Notes: a model not told the origin generated them from the sequence alone. Shown: positions 52,965-62,252, numbered from the stretch's first letter. The stretch is DNA of 64,000 nt from Mycobacterium sp. URHD0025 (GCF_000426065.1 NZ_AUEQ01000011.1:297954-361953); one strand, 5' to 3'. Translations and numbers: made by a program.

Positions 52965-53507
52965 TCAGCCCAGCAGAACGACGACGCGTCGCGACGGCTC
53001 CACGCCCTCGCTCTCGCTGCGGACCCCATCGACCGCGGCCACTGCGTCGTGAACGATCTTCCGCTCGAACGGAGTCATGGGAGCAAGTTCCTCGCGCTCA
53101 CCTGACTCCAGCACGCGACGGGCCACCTTGTCACCCAAAGCCGCGAGTTCGTCACGACGACGACGACGCCACCGCGCGATATCGAGCATCAGCCGGCTGC
53201 GCTCACCCGTCTTCTGGTGCACGGCCAGCCGGGTCAGCTCCTGCAGCGCATCGAGCACCTCACCCTTGCGACCCACCAGCTTGTTCAGATCGCCGCCGCC
53301 GTCGATGCTCACCACCGCCCGGTCCCCTTCGACATCGAGATCGATGTCGCCGTCGAAGTCCAAGAGGTCGAGCAGCTCCTCGAGATAGTCGCCGGCGATC
53401 TCGCCTTCGGCGACCAGTCGCTCCTCCAAGTCCTCCTCGCTCTTCGGCGCGGACTGGATGTCCTCCTCCAGCTCGGCGCCGGGCTCGGTCGTCTGTGCGT
53501 CCGTCAT
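52965..53507 (-). CDS. jag: Jag/KhpB-like R3H-KH RNA-binding protein
   Basis: 180-residue orthologue of Rv3920c. An acidic head (1-45), a KH-type domain with VSIDGGGDLNKLVGRKGEVLD and an R3H domain (RSRLMLDIARWRRRRRDEL, then FERKIVHDAVAAVDGVRSES) that binds single-stranded nucleic acid. In other Gram-positives the protein pairs with KhpA in controlling cell elongation. It sits between yidC and rsmG, 39 bp after yidC. Confidence 0.93.
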   Translation of the reverse strand: MTDAQTTEPGAELEEDIQSAPKSEEDLEERLVAEGEIAGDYLEELLDLLDFDGDIDLDVEGDRAVVSIDGGGDLNKLVGRKGEVLDALQELTRLAVHQKTGERSRLMLDIARWRRRRRDELAALGDKVARRVLESGEREELAPMTPFERKIVHDAVAAVDGVRSESEGVEPSRRVVVLLG

Positions 53508-53546
53508 ATCCGTCTTCTCCCTACTCGTAGCCAGTGTGAGAACTGG

Positions 53547-54626
53547 TCACCGTTTCCGCTTCTTCGGGCGGGCACCGGGCTTGGGCGTGCGATTCACGCT
53601 CGGCCCTGCCGATCCACCAGCCGCGTCCTTCTGGGCTTCCTTCGGCGCTTCGTCGACGTCCGCCTCGACGTCCGCCGGATCGCCCGCCTCAGCCGGGGCA
53701 CCTGTGTCGGGCTTGCGCCCCCGCTTCGGTTTCGCTCCCGGGGCGGGCGCGTTCGCCGATCGGCGTTCCAGCGCCTCTGCCTTCTTGGCTTCTTCTTCTT
53801 TCTCGATCATCCCGAACACATAGTGCTGCTGACCGTAAGTCCAGATGTTGTTGGACAACCAGTACATGATCACGGCCAGCGGCAGGAACGGTCCGCCGAC
53901 GACCACACCGAGCGGGAACACATAGAGCGCGAGCTTGTTCATCATCGCGGTCTGCGGGTTGGCGGCAGCCTCCACGCTCTGGCGCGCCACCGAGGCCCGG
54001 CTGTTGAAGTGCGTCGCGACGCCGGCGAGGATCATGATCGGCACGCCGACCGCCACCACAGCCAACCGGTTGAACTCCGTGAACGCCTCGAGCCCGTGCT
54101 GTTGGATCATCGTCGCGCCGAGCGGGGCGCCGAACAGGTTCGCGTCGAGGAAGTGGCCGACGTCGGTCGCGCTGAAGACATAGTTCGCCAGGCTGCGGTT
54201 CTCCTCCACCGACAAGCCCAGTCGACCGATACCTGTCTGCGTCCGGTTGAAGGACATCAGCACGTGGTACAGCCCCAGGAACACCGGAACCTGCGCCAGC
54301 ATCGGGAGACACCCGAGGATGGGATTGAACCCGTGTTCGCGCTGCAGCTTCTGCATCTCCAGCGCCATCCGCTGGCGGTCCTTGCCGTACTTCTTCTGCA
54401 GCGCCTTGATCTGCGGCTGCAGTTCCTGCATCTGCCGCGTGGTGCGGATCTGCTTGACGAAAGGCTTGTAGAGGATCGCACGCAGGGTGAACACCAGGAA
54501 CATCACCGACAGCGCCCAGGCGAAGAAGTTCTCGGGGCCGAGCAGGAAGGCGAACGCCTTGTACCAAACCCACATGATCGCCGACACCGGGTAATAGATG
54601 ATGTCCAGGCTGAACCAGTTAAACAC
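53547..54626 (-). CDS. yidC: Membrane protein insertase YidC
   Basis: 359-residue Oxa1/YidC insertase. Five hydrophobic segments including YYPVSAIMWVWYKAFAFLLG, the cytoplasmic coiled-coil loop (QMQELQPQIKALQKKYG) and the conserved QREHGFNPILGCLPMLAQ; the long tail is Ala/Lys-rich and basic (RPKKRKR), suited to ribosome contact. GTG start overlapping the yidD stop by 8 nt; GGGGAG lies 10 nt before it. Orthologue of Rv3921c. Confidence 0.96.
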   Translation of the reverse strand: MFNWFSLDIIYYPVSAIMWVWYKAFAFLLGPENFFAWALSVMFLVFTLRAILYKPFVKQIRTTRQMQELQPQIKALQKKYGKDRQRMALEMQKLQREHGFNPILGCLPMLAQVPVFLGLYHVLMSFNRTQTGIGRLGLSVEENRSLANYVFSATDVGHFLDANLFGAPLGATMIQQHGLEAFTEFNRLAVVAVGVPIMILAGVATHFNSRASVARQSVEAAANPQTAMMNKLALYVFPLGVVVGGPFLPLAVIMYWLSNNIWTYGQQHYVFGMIEKEEEAKKAEALERRSANAPAPGAKPKRGRKPDTGAPAEAGDPADVEADVDEAPKEAQKDAAGGSAGPSVNRTPKPGARPKKRKR

Positions 54627-54975
54627 GCGACTTGCTCTCCCCTCGCTTCGCTGGGGTCTCCCAGACAAGGTTTTCGCCGGCGGCTATTTCGCCAGAGACG
54701 GTCTCATCACGGCTGGCGGACTCGTGATCGTGCGGACACCGGTCCGGGATGGGGTCCCATCCGCCCGGGTGCCACGGTCCACATTTCAGCAGTCGGATCA
54801 ATGTCAGCCAACCGCCGCGGAACAAGCCGTATTCGGTGAGGGCGTCGACCGCGTACTGACTGCAGGTCGGCATGAAGCGACACGACGGCAGTCGTAGCGG
54901 AGAGATGGTGTGACGGTAGAGCTGGATCAGGAAGATCGCACCGCGGGCAGCACCGGCACCCGCTCTCCGGATCAT
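54619..54975 (-). CDS. yidD: Membrane protein insertion efficiency factor YidD
   Basis: 118-residue small protein with the family core LIQLYRHTISPLRLPSCRF, PTCSQYAVDAL and LIRLLKCGPWHPGGWDP, then a polar tail longer than in E. coli. It overlaps rnpA by ATGA and yidC by 8 nt, so the cluster is translationally coupled. Confidence 0.95.
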   Translation of the reverse strand: MIRRAGAGAARGAIFLIQLYRHTISPLRLPSCRFMPTCSQYAVDALTEYGLFRGGWLTLIRLLKCGPWHPGGWDPIPDRCPHDHESASRDETVSGEIAAGENLVWETPAKRGESKSRV

Positions 54976-55328
54976 GGTGACGTCCCGCGCCGCGCCTCAA
55001 GGCGCTCGAGAGCGCGTTGCAACTGCTGCTCCAACCGCGATGACGGCGCATCTCCGCTGCCCGCGCGTGCCCGGATGACCACCAGATCGGTGGCATCCAG
55101 TTGCGGAATCACGGTACGAGCGACATGACGCAGCCGGCGCGACACCCGGTGACGTTCGACGGCGTTGCCGACGGCTTTGGACACGATCAAGCCGACCCGC
55201 GGGCCGGTGGCGTCCGTCCCTTCGTGTAGCGCGTGTACGACAACATCAGGTTGAACCGCACGCACCCCACGACTGACGGTGGCACTGAACTCCGCGGATC
55301 GCCTCATCCGGTATCGAGCCGGAAGCAC
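54972..55328 (-). CDS. rnpA: Ribonuclease P protein component
   Basis: 118-residue basic protein aiding tRNA 5' maturation with the RNase P RNA. RNR-type motif AVERHRVSRRLRHVAR and the N-terminal RMRRSAEFSATV. GTG 55328 gives the usual VLPARYRMRRS start; the longer open frame upstream is antisense to rpmH. 31 bp after rpmH. Confidence 0.94.
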   Translation of the reverse strand: MLPARYRMRRSAEFSATVSRGVRAVQPDVVVHALHEGTDATGPRVGLIVSKAVGNAVERHRVSRRLRHVARTVIPQLDATDLVVIRARAGSGDAPSSRLEQQLQRALERLEARRGTSP

Positions 55329-55359
55329 CAGCGTCAAATCCTGCCGGAAAGCCGAAGTA

Positions 55360-55503
55360 TCACGCAGTAAGTGCGCGACGGCCCTTGCTACGGCGGTTGG
55401 CGACGATGGCGCGGCCGGCGCGCGTGCGCATCCGCAGCCGGAACCCATGCACGCGCGCACGGCGGCGGTTGTTGGGCTGGTAGGTCCGCTTGCCCTTGGC
55501 CAC
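55360..55503 (-). CDS. rpmH: 50S ribosomal protein L34
   Basis: 47-residue basic protein: starts VAKGKRTYQPNNRRRARVHG, contains GFRLRMRTRAGRAIVANRR and ends RRALTA. GTG start with AAGGAG 7 nt upstream. First gene of the rpmH-rnpA-yidD-yidC-jag-rsmG-parAB cluster and divergent from dnaA, as in most actinobacteria. Confidence 0.97.
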   Translation of the reverse strand: MAKGKRTYQPNNRRRARVHGFRLRMRTRAGRAIVANRRSKGRRALTA

Positions 55504-55752
55504 GGCAATCTCTCCTTGTTCCGTTTGGCAACCGCGCCCGCCGACACCGAAATGTCGCCAAGAACACGGTCACCGTGCAAGCTCGGTTTAAGCTCGTCCG
55601 TCGTGCTTTACTAACCGGCGCATTCTCCGGAACCTCCCGGGCGCAGCCGTATCGCCACGTGCGGGCGACTGCTCGAGGGTACTGATGAGATTTCCCTCGG
55701 TCAAACCTGCGCCGAACCGCCTCGATCGGCGGCATTCGATGTTGCAGAACTG

Positions 55753-55781
55753 TTGGCACATCGAGAGAAAACTGTTAGCTT
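55753..55781 (+). promoter_or_regulatory. dnaA: dnaA promoter candidate
   Basis: TTGGCA (55753-55758), a 17-nt spacer and TAGCTT (55776-55781): a good housekeeping pair, implying a dnaA leader of about 230 nt. Confidence 0.6.
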
Positions 55782-55930
55782 CTGGCAATGCCGTTCCGAG
55801 CCTGGGCCGGCCCCGGACAATAAGATCGAGGACGTCGCTCCGCCGCAAGCCTCGCAGCTTTGTGACAAAGCCGGCTACGACGCCCATACAACAGACACAG
55901 AGCGACGACGACTGTCCTTTCTCCACAAGC

Positions 55931-55951
55931 TGTGGATAAATATGTGGACAG
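55931..55951. promoter_or_regulatory. DnaA boxes in the dnaA leader
   Basis: TGTGGATAA (55931-55939) is a perfect reverse DnaA box (TTATCCACA); TGTGGACAG (55943-55951) is a mycobacterial-type CTGTCCACA. They lie about 70-85 bp before dnaA and suggest autoregulation. Confidence 0.7.
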
Positions 55952-56017
55952 TTCGTCATCGTTCTTTTTGGTCGTCACCGGGTCGACCTCGAAGCGCCTC
56001 AAAGGGGGAAACGGTCG

Positions 56018-57541
56018 TTGACAGCGGACCCCGACCCACCATTCGTCGCCGTCTGGAACAGCGTCGTCGCCGAGCTCAACGGCGACCGCGACCCCGAGTC
56101 CGGTCTCACGGGTGATTCAGCCGCACCGCAGCTGACCCCTCAGCAAAGGGCTTGGCTCAAGCTGGTGGAGCCCCTGGTCATCGCCGAGGGGTTTGCTCTG
56201 CTTTCGGTCCCCACCACGTTCGTCCAGAACGAGATCGAGCGTCACCTGCGCGAGCCCATCATCAACGCGCTCAGTCGCAAACTCGGTCAGCGGGTCGAGC
56301 TCGGAGTGCGCATCGCGACTCCATCCAAGGTGCCCGACGATTCCCCCGCCGAAACCGCGGCCGCCACCGAAACCAGCTCCGCGTCGGCGGAACCCTCCGC
56401 CGACTCCGACGAGATCGACGACGACCGTGCGGCCAAGGTGAGTGCCGAGGAGACGTGGCCCACCTACTTCAGCAGTCCGCAGCGTGACTCGACCGTCGGC
56501 GACGACAACGCGGTCAACCTCAACCGGCGCTATACCTTCGACACCTTCGTCATCGGTGCGTCCAACCGCTTCGCGCACGCCGCCACGCTCGCGATCGCGG
56601 AGGCGCCCGCCCGGGCCTACAACCCGTTGTTCATCTGGGGCGAATCGGGCCTCGGCAAGACGCATCTGCTGCACGCGGCCGGAAACTATGCGCAGCGTCT
56701 CTTCCCTGGCATGCGCGTGAAGTACGTCTCCACAGAGGAATTCACGAACGACTTCATCAATTCCCTGCGTGACGACCGTAAGGCCTCGTTCAAGCGGAGC
56801 TACCGCGACATCGACATCCTGCTGGTCGACGACATCCAGTTCATCGAAGGCAAGGAAGGTATCCAGGAAGAGTTCTTCCATACCTTCAACACCCTGCACA
56901 ACGCCAACAAGCAGATCGTCATCTCCTCGGATCGGCCGCCCAAGCAGCTGGCCACCCTCGAGGACCGGCTGCGTACCCGCTTCGAGTGGGGTCTGATCAC
57001 CGACGTTCAGCCGCCCGAGCTCGAGACACGCATCGCGATCCTGCGCAAGAAGGCTCAGATGGATCGCCTGGACGTGCCGGATGACGTCCTGGAGCTCATC
57101 GCCAGCAGCATCGAACGGAACATCCGCGAGCTCGAGGGTGCGCTGATCCGGGTCACCGCGTTCGCCTCGCTCAACAAGACGCGGATCGACAAGTCTCTGG
57201 CCGAGGTCGTGTTGCGGGATCTCATCGCAGACGCCACGACCATGCAGATCAGTACCGCAGCGATCATGGCTGCCACGGCCGAGTACTTCGAGACCACCGT
57301 CGAGGAGCTGCGTGGGCCCGGTAAGACCCGCGCGCTGGCGCAGTCCCGCCAGATCGCCATGTACCTGTGCCGCGAGCTCACCGACCTGTCCCTGCCGAAG
57401 ATCGGCCAGGCGTTCGGGCGTGATCACACCACGGTCATGTACGCCGAGAAGAAGATCCGCGGCGAGATGGCCGAACGGCGTGAGGTTTTCGACCACGTGA
57501 AGGAACTCACCACGCGGATTCGCCAGCGCGCCAAGCGCTGA
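56018..57541 (+). CDS. dnaA: Chromosomal replication initiator DnaA
   Basis: 507-residue AAA+ initiator. Domain I (1-90), a variable acidic domain II, domain III with Walker A GESGLGKTHLLHAAG (about 208) and Walker B LLVDDIQF (about 268), and domain IV with the DNA-binding signature GRDHTTVMYAEKKI. The start is TTG, 9 nt after GGGGG, giving MTADPDPPF. Downstream lies oriC. Synteny and sequence leave no doubt. Confidence 0.98.
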   Translation: MTADPDPPFVAVWNSVVAELNGDRDPESGLTGDSAAPQLTPQQRAWLKLVEPLVIAEGFALLSVPTTFVQNEIERHLREPIINALSRKLGQRVELGVRIATPSKVPDDSPAETAAATETSSASAEPSADSDEIDDDRAAKVSAEETWPTYFSSPQRDSTVGDDNAVNLNRRYTFDTFVIGASNRFAHAATLAIAEAPARAYNPLFIWGESGLGKTHLLHAAGNYAQRLFPGMRVKYVSTEEFTNDFINSLRDDRKASFKRSYRDIDILLVDDIQFIEGKEGIQEEFFHTFNTLHNANKQIVISSDRPPKQLATLEDRLRTRFEWGLITDVQPPELETRIAILRKKAQMDRLDVPDDVLELIASSIERNIRELEGALIRVTAFASLNKTRIDKSLAEVVLRDLIADATTMQISTAAIMAATAEYFETTVEELRGPGKTRALAQSRQIAMYLCRELTDLSLPKIGQAFGRDHTTVMYAEKKIRGEMAERREVFDHVKELTTRIRQRAKR

Positions 57542-58192
57542 GTCGCCCGGTATCTCTGCCTTTCCCCCTCGCGATCACGCTCGAGGTGGCCGGACGCTGC
57601 CCGCGAAACGGCACGGAACGGCCCGCGGAATCCGTCGATCGCTGCTCGCGCGTCTCACATCATGGACGCGTCAGCCGCGTCCGGCGAAAAATCTTGTAAC
57701 AACTTTCGCCTCTTTGCGCCTCACAGGTCACAGCTGACCGCTGTGGAAAGTGCTGTGCACAACCTGCGGGCAAACCACGGGATGAATGACAAAATCATCC
57801 ACACGATGGCATCTGTCCACACTCGAGCGCCGGTCCGTCCCCCGGTCTCCACAGTGCACTCACAGCGCGACACACCGATGGGGCTGGGCAAACACCCGTT
57901 CATCCCCAGTTTTCACAGGCCCTAATACTGTTACTCAAATATCTTCTAAAGGTTCTTTCTAGAAGAAGGGGGTTGGGGACACCGCACGAACCGGACGTCT
58001 GAACGGTCCGCCGAGCACGAGCCCGCCCCCATGTCACCCCGATCGATTAGCTTTCAAGTTGATGCGGAAAGCTCTACGGTGGTTCATCGACAGCGGTTTC
58101 CAGCTTTGTCATTCAGCGTCACGCTGTGTGGCCCGGTTTCGGAAGACGCAGGTAGAGCTCGTTATGGGGATCATCGAAGGGGCGCATAGCAC
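57542..58192. other. oriC: Origin of replication (oriC)
   Basis: 651-bp dnaA-dnaN gap. DnaA-box-like sequences: TGTGGAAAG (57742), TGTGCACAA (57754), TCATCCACA (57795), CTGTCCACA (57813), GTCTCCACA (57845) and TTTTCACAG (57910). An AT-rich tract at 57921-57967 (CTAATACTGTTACTCAAATA onward), rare in this GC-rich DNA, is the likely unwinding element. The last 200 bp carry the dnaN promoter and leader. Confidence 0.93.
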
Positions 58193-59383
58193 GTGGCGAC
58201 GACGACGGCTGGGCTGACCGACTTGAAGTTCCGCGTGGTGCGTGAGGACTTCGCGGATGCGGTGGCCTGGGTGGCCCGCAATCTGCCGACCCGGCCCACC
58301 ATCCCGGTCCTGGCTGGCGTCCTGCTGACCGGCACCGACGACGGTCTGACCATCTCCGGCTTCGACTACGAAGTTTCCGCCGAGGTCCGTGTCAGCGCCG
58401 AAATAGCCTCTCCCGGAAGCGTTTTGGTGTCGGGTCGGTTGTTGTCCGACATCACCAAGGCGTTGCCGGCCAAGCCGGTGGAGCTCAGCGTGGAAGGCAC
58501 CCGGGTCGCGTTGACCTGTGGCAGTGCCCGGTTCTCGTTGCCCACCCTGGCGGTCGAGGACTACCCGGCGCTGCCGGCGCTGCCCGACGAGACCGGCGTG
58601 GTGTCATCTGATCTGTTCGCCGAGGCCATCGGTCAGGTCGCGGTCGCGGCGGGGCGCGATGACACGCTGCCCATGCTGACCGGTATCCGGGTCGAGATCT
58701 CCGGTGAATCAGTGGTTTTGGCGGCAACGGACCGGTTCCGGCTCGCGGTGCGCGAGTTGACCTGGGAAACCAGCGCCACCGACGTCGAAGCCGCAGTCCT
58801 GGTCCCGGCGAAGACCCTGGCCGAGGCGGCCAAGGCGGGCACCGACGGCAACCAGGTGCACCTGTCGCTCGGGTCCGGAGCCGCGGTCGGCAAGGAAGGC
58901 CTGCTCGGTATTCGCAGTAACGGCAAGCGCAGCACCACGCGCCTGCTCGATGCCGAATTCCCGAAGTTCCGGCAGCTGCTGCCCAGTGAGCACACCGCCG
59001 TGGCCACGATCGGGGTGGCCGAGCTCACCGAGGCCATCAAGCGTGTGGCGCTGGTGGCCGACCGGGGTGCCCAGATCCGGATGGAGTTCGGCGACGACGT
59101 GCTGCGGCTGTCGGCCGGCGCCGATGACGTGGGCCGGGCCGAGGAAGATCTGCCGGTCGAGTTCGCCGGGGACCCGCTGACCATCGCGTTCAACCCCACC
59201 TACCTGACCGATGGGTTGAGCTCACTGCATTCCGATCGCGTGACTTTCGGTTTCACCACGCCGAGCCGGCCCGCGGTGTTGCGGCCGACGGGCGAGGATG
59301 GTGGTACGGGTGGATCGGGTCCGTTCCCGGCCGCCAAGACCGATTACGTCTATCTGTTGATGCCGGTACGCCTCCCCGGCTGA
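58193..59383 (+). CDS. dnaN: DNA polymerase III sliding clamp (beta subunit)
   Basis: 396-residue clamp of three similar domains encircling DNA; starts VATTTAGLTDLKFRVVREDF and ends with the conserved YLLMPVRL. Hydrophobic-pocket residues for client binding are in the usual places. GTG start with GAAGGGG 9 nt upstream. First gene after oriC. Confidence 0.98.
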   Translation: MATTTAGLTDLKFRVVREDFADAVAWVARNLPTRPTIPVLAGVLLTGTDDGLTISGFDYEVSAEVRVSAEIASPGSVLVSGRLLSDITKALPAKPVELSVEGTRVALTCGSARFSLPTLAVEDYPALPALPDETGVVSSDLFAEAIGQVAVAAGRDDTLPMLTGIRVEISGESVVLAATDRFRLAVRELTWETSATDVEAAVLVPAKTLAEAAKAGTDGNQVHLSLGSGAAVGKEGLLGIRSNGKRSTTRLLDAEFPKFRQLLPSEHTAVATIGVAELTEAIKRVALVADRGAQIRMEFGDDVLRLSAGADDVGRAEEDLPVEFAGDPLTIAFNPTYLTDGLSSLHSDRVTFGFTTPSRPAVLRPTGEDGGTGGSGPFPAAKTDYVYLLMPVRLPG

Positions 59384-59408
59384 CCGGCTCGGGTGAGAGA
59401 GGGCGCAC

Positions 59409-60302
59409 ATGCAACTGGGGTTAGTCGGCCTGGGCAAGATGGGCTTCAACATGCGCGAGCGCCTGCGCACCGGTGGCCATGAGGTGATCGGATATGACCC
59501 GCGTCCGGAAGTGAGTGACGTGGCCGGCCTGGCCGATCTCGCTGCCGCGCTCGAGACGCCGCGGGTGGTCTGGGTGATGGTGCCGTCGGGCACCGTCACT
59601 CACCAGACCATCGTCGCCCTCGCCGATGTGCTCGGTCCGGGTGATCTGGTGATCGACGGCGGCAACTCGCGCTACACCGAGGATGGCCCGCACGCGAAGT
59701 TGTTGGGCGACAAGGGAATCAACTTCATCGATGCCGGCGTTTCGGGCGGCGTCTGGGGCCTGCGGGAGGGCTACGGGTTGATGGTCGGCGGCAGCGACGC
59801 CGATGTGGCTCGAGCCATGCCGATCTTCGACACGCTGCGTCCGGAGGGTGAGGCGGCCGACGGATTCGTCCATGCCGGCCCTGTCGGCGCGGGTCACTAC
59901 GCCAAGATGGTGCACAACGGCATCGAATACGGACTGATGCATGCGTACGCCGAGGGATACGAGCTGTTGTCGGCCGAGGAACTGATCACCGATCCCCAGG
60001 CGGTGATCCAGGCCTGGACCAACGGCACCGTGGTCAGGTCCTGGCTGCAGCAGCTGATGGCCAAGGCCCTCAAGGAGGATCCCGGCTTCGCCGCCATCAG
60101 CGGTTACACCGAGGATTCCGGGGAGGGCCGCTGGACTGTCGAGGAAGCCATCAGTCACCGCGTGCCCATGCCGGTGATCGCGGCGTCGTTGTTCGCCCGG
60201 TTCGCCTCGAGACAAGAGGACTCCCCCACCATGAAGGCGGTGTCGGCGTTGCGCAACCAGTTCGGTGGCCACGCGGTACACCGGATCAGCGAGTCCGGTT
60301 AG
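59409..60302 (+). CDS. gnd: 6-phosphogluconate dehydrogenase, decarboxylating (short form)
   Basis: 297-residue enzyme oxidising 6-phosphogluconate to ribulose-5-phosphate. Rossmann motif GLVGLGKMGFNM, DGGNSRYTED, the substrate loop DAGVSGGVWGLREGYGLM and KMVHNGIEYG with the catalytic lysine. It is the short, often NAD-preferring form (about 300 residues rather than 470). Placed between dnaN and recF, as in M. smegmatis; M. tuberculosis has no gnd between dnaN and recF. 25 bp after dnaN. Confidence 0.94.
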   Translation: MQLGLVGLGKMGFNMRERLRTGGHEVIGYDPRPEVSDVAGLADLAAALETPRVVWVMVPSGTVTHQTIVALADVLGPGDLVIDGGNSRYTEDGPHAKLLGDKGINFIDAGVSGGVWGLREGYGLMVGGSDADVARAMPIFDTLRPEGEAADGFVHAGPVGAGHYAKMVHNGIEYGLMHAYAEGYELLSAEELITDPQAVIQAWTNGTVVRSWLQQLMAKALKEDPGFAAISGYTEDSGEGRWTVEEAISHRVPMPVIAASLFARFASRQEDSPTMKAVSALRNQFGGHAVHRISESG

Positions 60303-60313
60303 GTGCGAGCACT

Positions 60314-61468
60314 GTGTATGTCCGTCACCTGGGACTGACCGACTACCGGTCCTGGGCACATGTCGAGCTCGAGCTCGAACCCGGTCGCACCGTATTCGTC
60401 GGCCCGAACGGGTTCGGTAAGACGAATCTTGTTGAGGCCCTGTGGTATTGCGCCACCTTGGGTTCTCACCGGGTGGCTTCTGACGCGCCCTTGATCCGGG
60501 CCGGCGCGGAGCGCGCGATCGTCTCGAGCATCGTCGTCAACGAAGGCCGGGAACTGGCGGTCGATCTCGAGATCACCAGCGGCCGGGCCAACAAGGCCCG
60601 GCTGAACCGGTCGCCGGTGCGTTCACCCCGCGAGATCCTCGGGGTCCTGCGGGCGGTGTTGTTCAGTCCGGAAGACCTGGCGCTGGTCCGGGGGGACCCG
60701 GGTGAGCGTCGGCGTTATCTCGATGAGTTGGCGACCACTCGCCGCCCCGCCATCGCGGGTATCCGTGCGGATTACGACAAGGTCGTGCGGCAGCGCACCG
60801 CACTTCTGAAAACTGCTGCGGGAGCACGTTATCGAGGTGACCGGAGCGTGCTGGACACGCTCGATGTGTGGGACGGTCACCTCGCCGCGCACGGTGCGGC
60901 GTTGGTCGCCGCGCGCATCGCACTGGTCGAGCAGCTGCATCCCGAGGTGCAGAAGGCCTATCAATTGTTGGCGCCGTCCAGTCGGCCCGCCGCCATCCGG
61001 TACCGCAGCGGTGTCGAGGCCATCGCCGAGGCACCCGGTCCGGAGACCGTGGAGTTCTACGAAGCCGCACTGCTCGACGCGCTGGCCCGGCGGCGCGATG
61101 CAGAGCTGGATCGCGGGGTCTGTCTGGTGGGTCCGCACCGCGACGACCTCGAGCTGTGGCTCGGCGACCAGCCCGCGAAAGGCTTTGCCAGCCACGGTGA
61201 ATCGTGGTCGATGGCATTGGCACTGCGGCTGGGCGCCTACGAATTACTGCGTTCGGACGGTGTCGATCCGGTGCTGTTGCTCGACGATGTCTTCGCCGAG
61301 CTCGATACCGCGCGCCGGCAGGCACTGGCCGCGGTGGCCGGCGAAGCCGAGCAGGTCCTGGTGACCGCGGCGGTTGGCGAGGACATCCCGCAGGACTGGG
61401 CGGTCGATCGTGTGGAGATCAGGATGACCGAGGGCGACCAGGGACGGATATCGGTGGTACAGGCATGA
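60314..61468 (+). CDS. recF: DNA replication and repair protein RecF
   Basis: 384-residue SMC-like ATPase that loads RecA at gaps. Walker A VGPNGFGKTNLVEALW (about 29-44), signature and Walker B VLLLDDVFAELD near the C-terminus, and GPHRDDLELWLGDQPAKGFA. GTG start, 11 bp after gnd. Its stop overlaps the next ATG (ATGA). Confidence 0.96.
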   Translation: MYVRHLGLTDYRSWAHVELELEPGRTVFVGPNGFGKTNLVEALWYCATLGSHRVASDAPLIRAGAERAIVSSIVVNEGRELAVDLEITSGRANKARLNRSPVRSPREILGVLRAVLFSPEDLALVRGDPGERRRYLDELATTRRPAIAGIRADYDKVVRQRTALLKTAAGARYRGDRSVLDTLDVWDGHLAAHGAALVAARIALVEQLHPEVQKAYQLLAPSSRPAAIRYRSGVEAIAEAPGPETVEFYEAALLDALARRRDAELDRGVCLVGPHRDDLELWLGDQPAKGFASHGESWSMALALRLGAYELLRSDGVDPVLLLDDVFAELDTARRQALAAVAGEAEQVLVTAAVGEDIPQDWAVDRVEIRMTEGDQGRISVVQA

Positions 61469-62043
61469 CGAACGACCCGGCGGAATCCCGCGACCCCGCG
61501 CCTGCGGTCTCACCCGACGAACTCACCCGGACGCGCGGAATGGATTTGGTGCGCCGGACTCTCGAAGAGGCTCGAGGTGCGGCCCGCAGCCAGGGCAAGG
61601 ATGTCGGCCGGGGCCGCAGCGCCCCGGTGCGGCGGGTGGCCGGCAACGCGGGACGACGCCGCAGCTGGTCGGGGCCGGGGCCCGACGTTCGCGATCCGCA
61701 ACTGCTCGGAACTGCCACCCGGGACCTCGCCAAGGTCCGCGGCTGGTCCTCGAAGGTGGCCGAGGGTTCAGTGTTCGGTCGCTGGCGCGTCGTGGTCGGA
61801 GACCAGATCGCCGACCATGCCGACCCGACCGGCCTGGACGAAGGTGTGCTGACCGTCTCGGCGGAATCCACGGCGTGGGCCACCCAGCTTCGGATGGTGC
61901 AATCCCAGCTCCTGGCCAAGATCGCCGCCGCGGTCGGTGACGGCGTGGTGACCTCGCTGAAGATCGTCGGGCCGGTCGGCCCGTCGTGGCGGAAGGGCCG
62001 GTATCACATCGCGGGCCGCGGTCCCCGCGACACCTACGGCTAG
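61465..62043 (+). CDS. dciA: DciA-like helicase-loading protein (DUF721)
   Basis: 192-residue orthologue of Rv0004. The C-terminal DUF721 domain (FGRWRVVVGDQIADHADPTG, then LTVSAESTAWATQLRMVQSQ) is typical of DciA, which loads the DnaB helicase in bacteria lacking DnaC/DnaI; the N-terminal half is basic and disordered. ATGA overlap with recF. The role in loading follows from work on mycobacterial DciA. Confidence 0.92.
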   Translation: MTNDPAESRDPAPAVSPDELTRTRGMDLVRRTLEEARGAARSQGKDVGRGRSAPVRRVAGNAGRRRSWSGPGPDVRDPQLLGTATRDLAKVRGWSSKVAEGSVFGRWRVVVGDQIADHADPTGLDEGVLTVSAESTAWATQLRMVQSQLLAKIAAAVGDGVVTSLKIVGPVGPSWRKGRYHIAGRGPRDTYG

Positions 62044-62182
62044 CACTGCGCTGAGAACGCCGAGACGCGCGAATTGGATCTTCTCAAGCGTCCGGAGGCA
62101 CCGATGCCCGAGAAATTCCGCGCACGGCGCAGTTAGATAGGTGGAAACGCCGCTACAGAGTCGGCCCTGTACGTGTCGCCCG

Positions 62183-62188
62183 GTAGAC
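62183..62188 (+). promoter_or_regulatory. gyrB: -10 candidate for gyrB
   Basis: TAGACT 64 nt before the gyrB start in a 209-bp gap. No matching -35 is obvious. Confidence 0.4.
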
Positions 62189-62252
62189 TGTGGCGAGATC
62201 TGCAGGGCGGTGACGTAACCGCCTCCCGCGAACCCCAAGGAGACGCGTCCGA

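Larger units (their letters stand above)
55504..56017. other. rpmH-dnaA intergenic region
   Basis: 514 bp without a gene, holding the promoters of rpmH (minus) and dnaA (plus) and the dnaA leader. A dnaA promoter and two DnaA boxes are given separately. Confidence 0.8.

Noticed and set aside
53217..54839. 540-codon plus-strand open frame across jag, yidC and yidD
   Set aside because: Lies opposite three conserved genes and has no family features.
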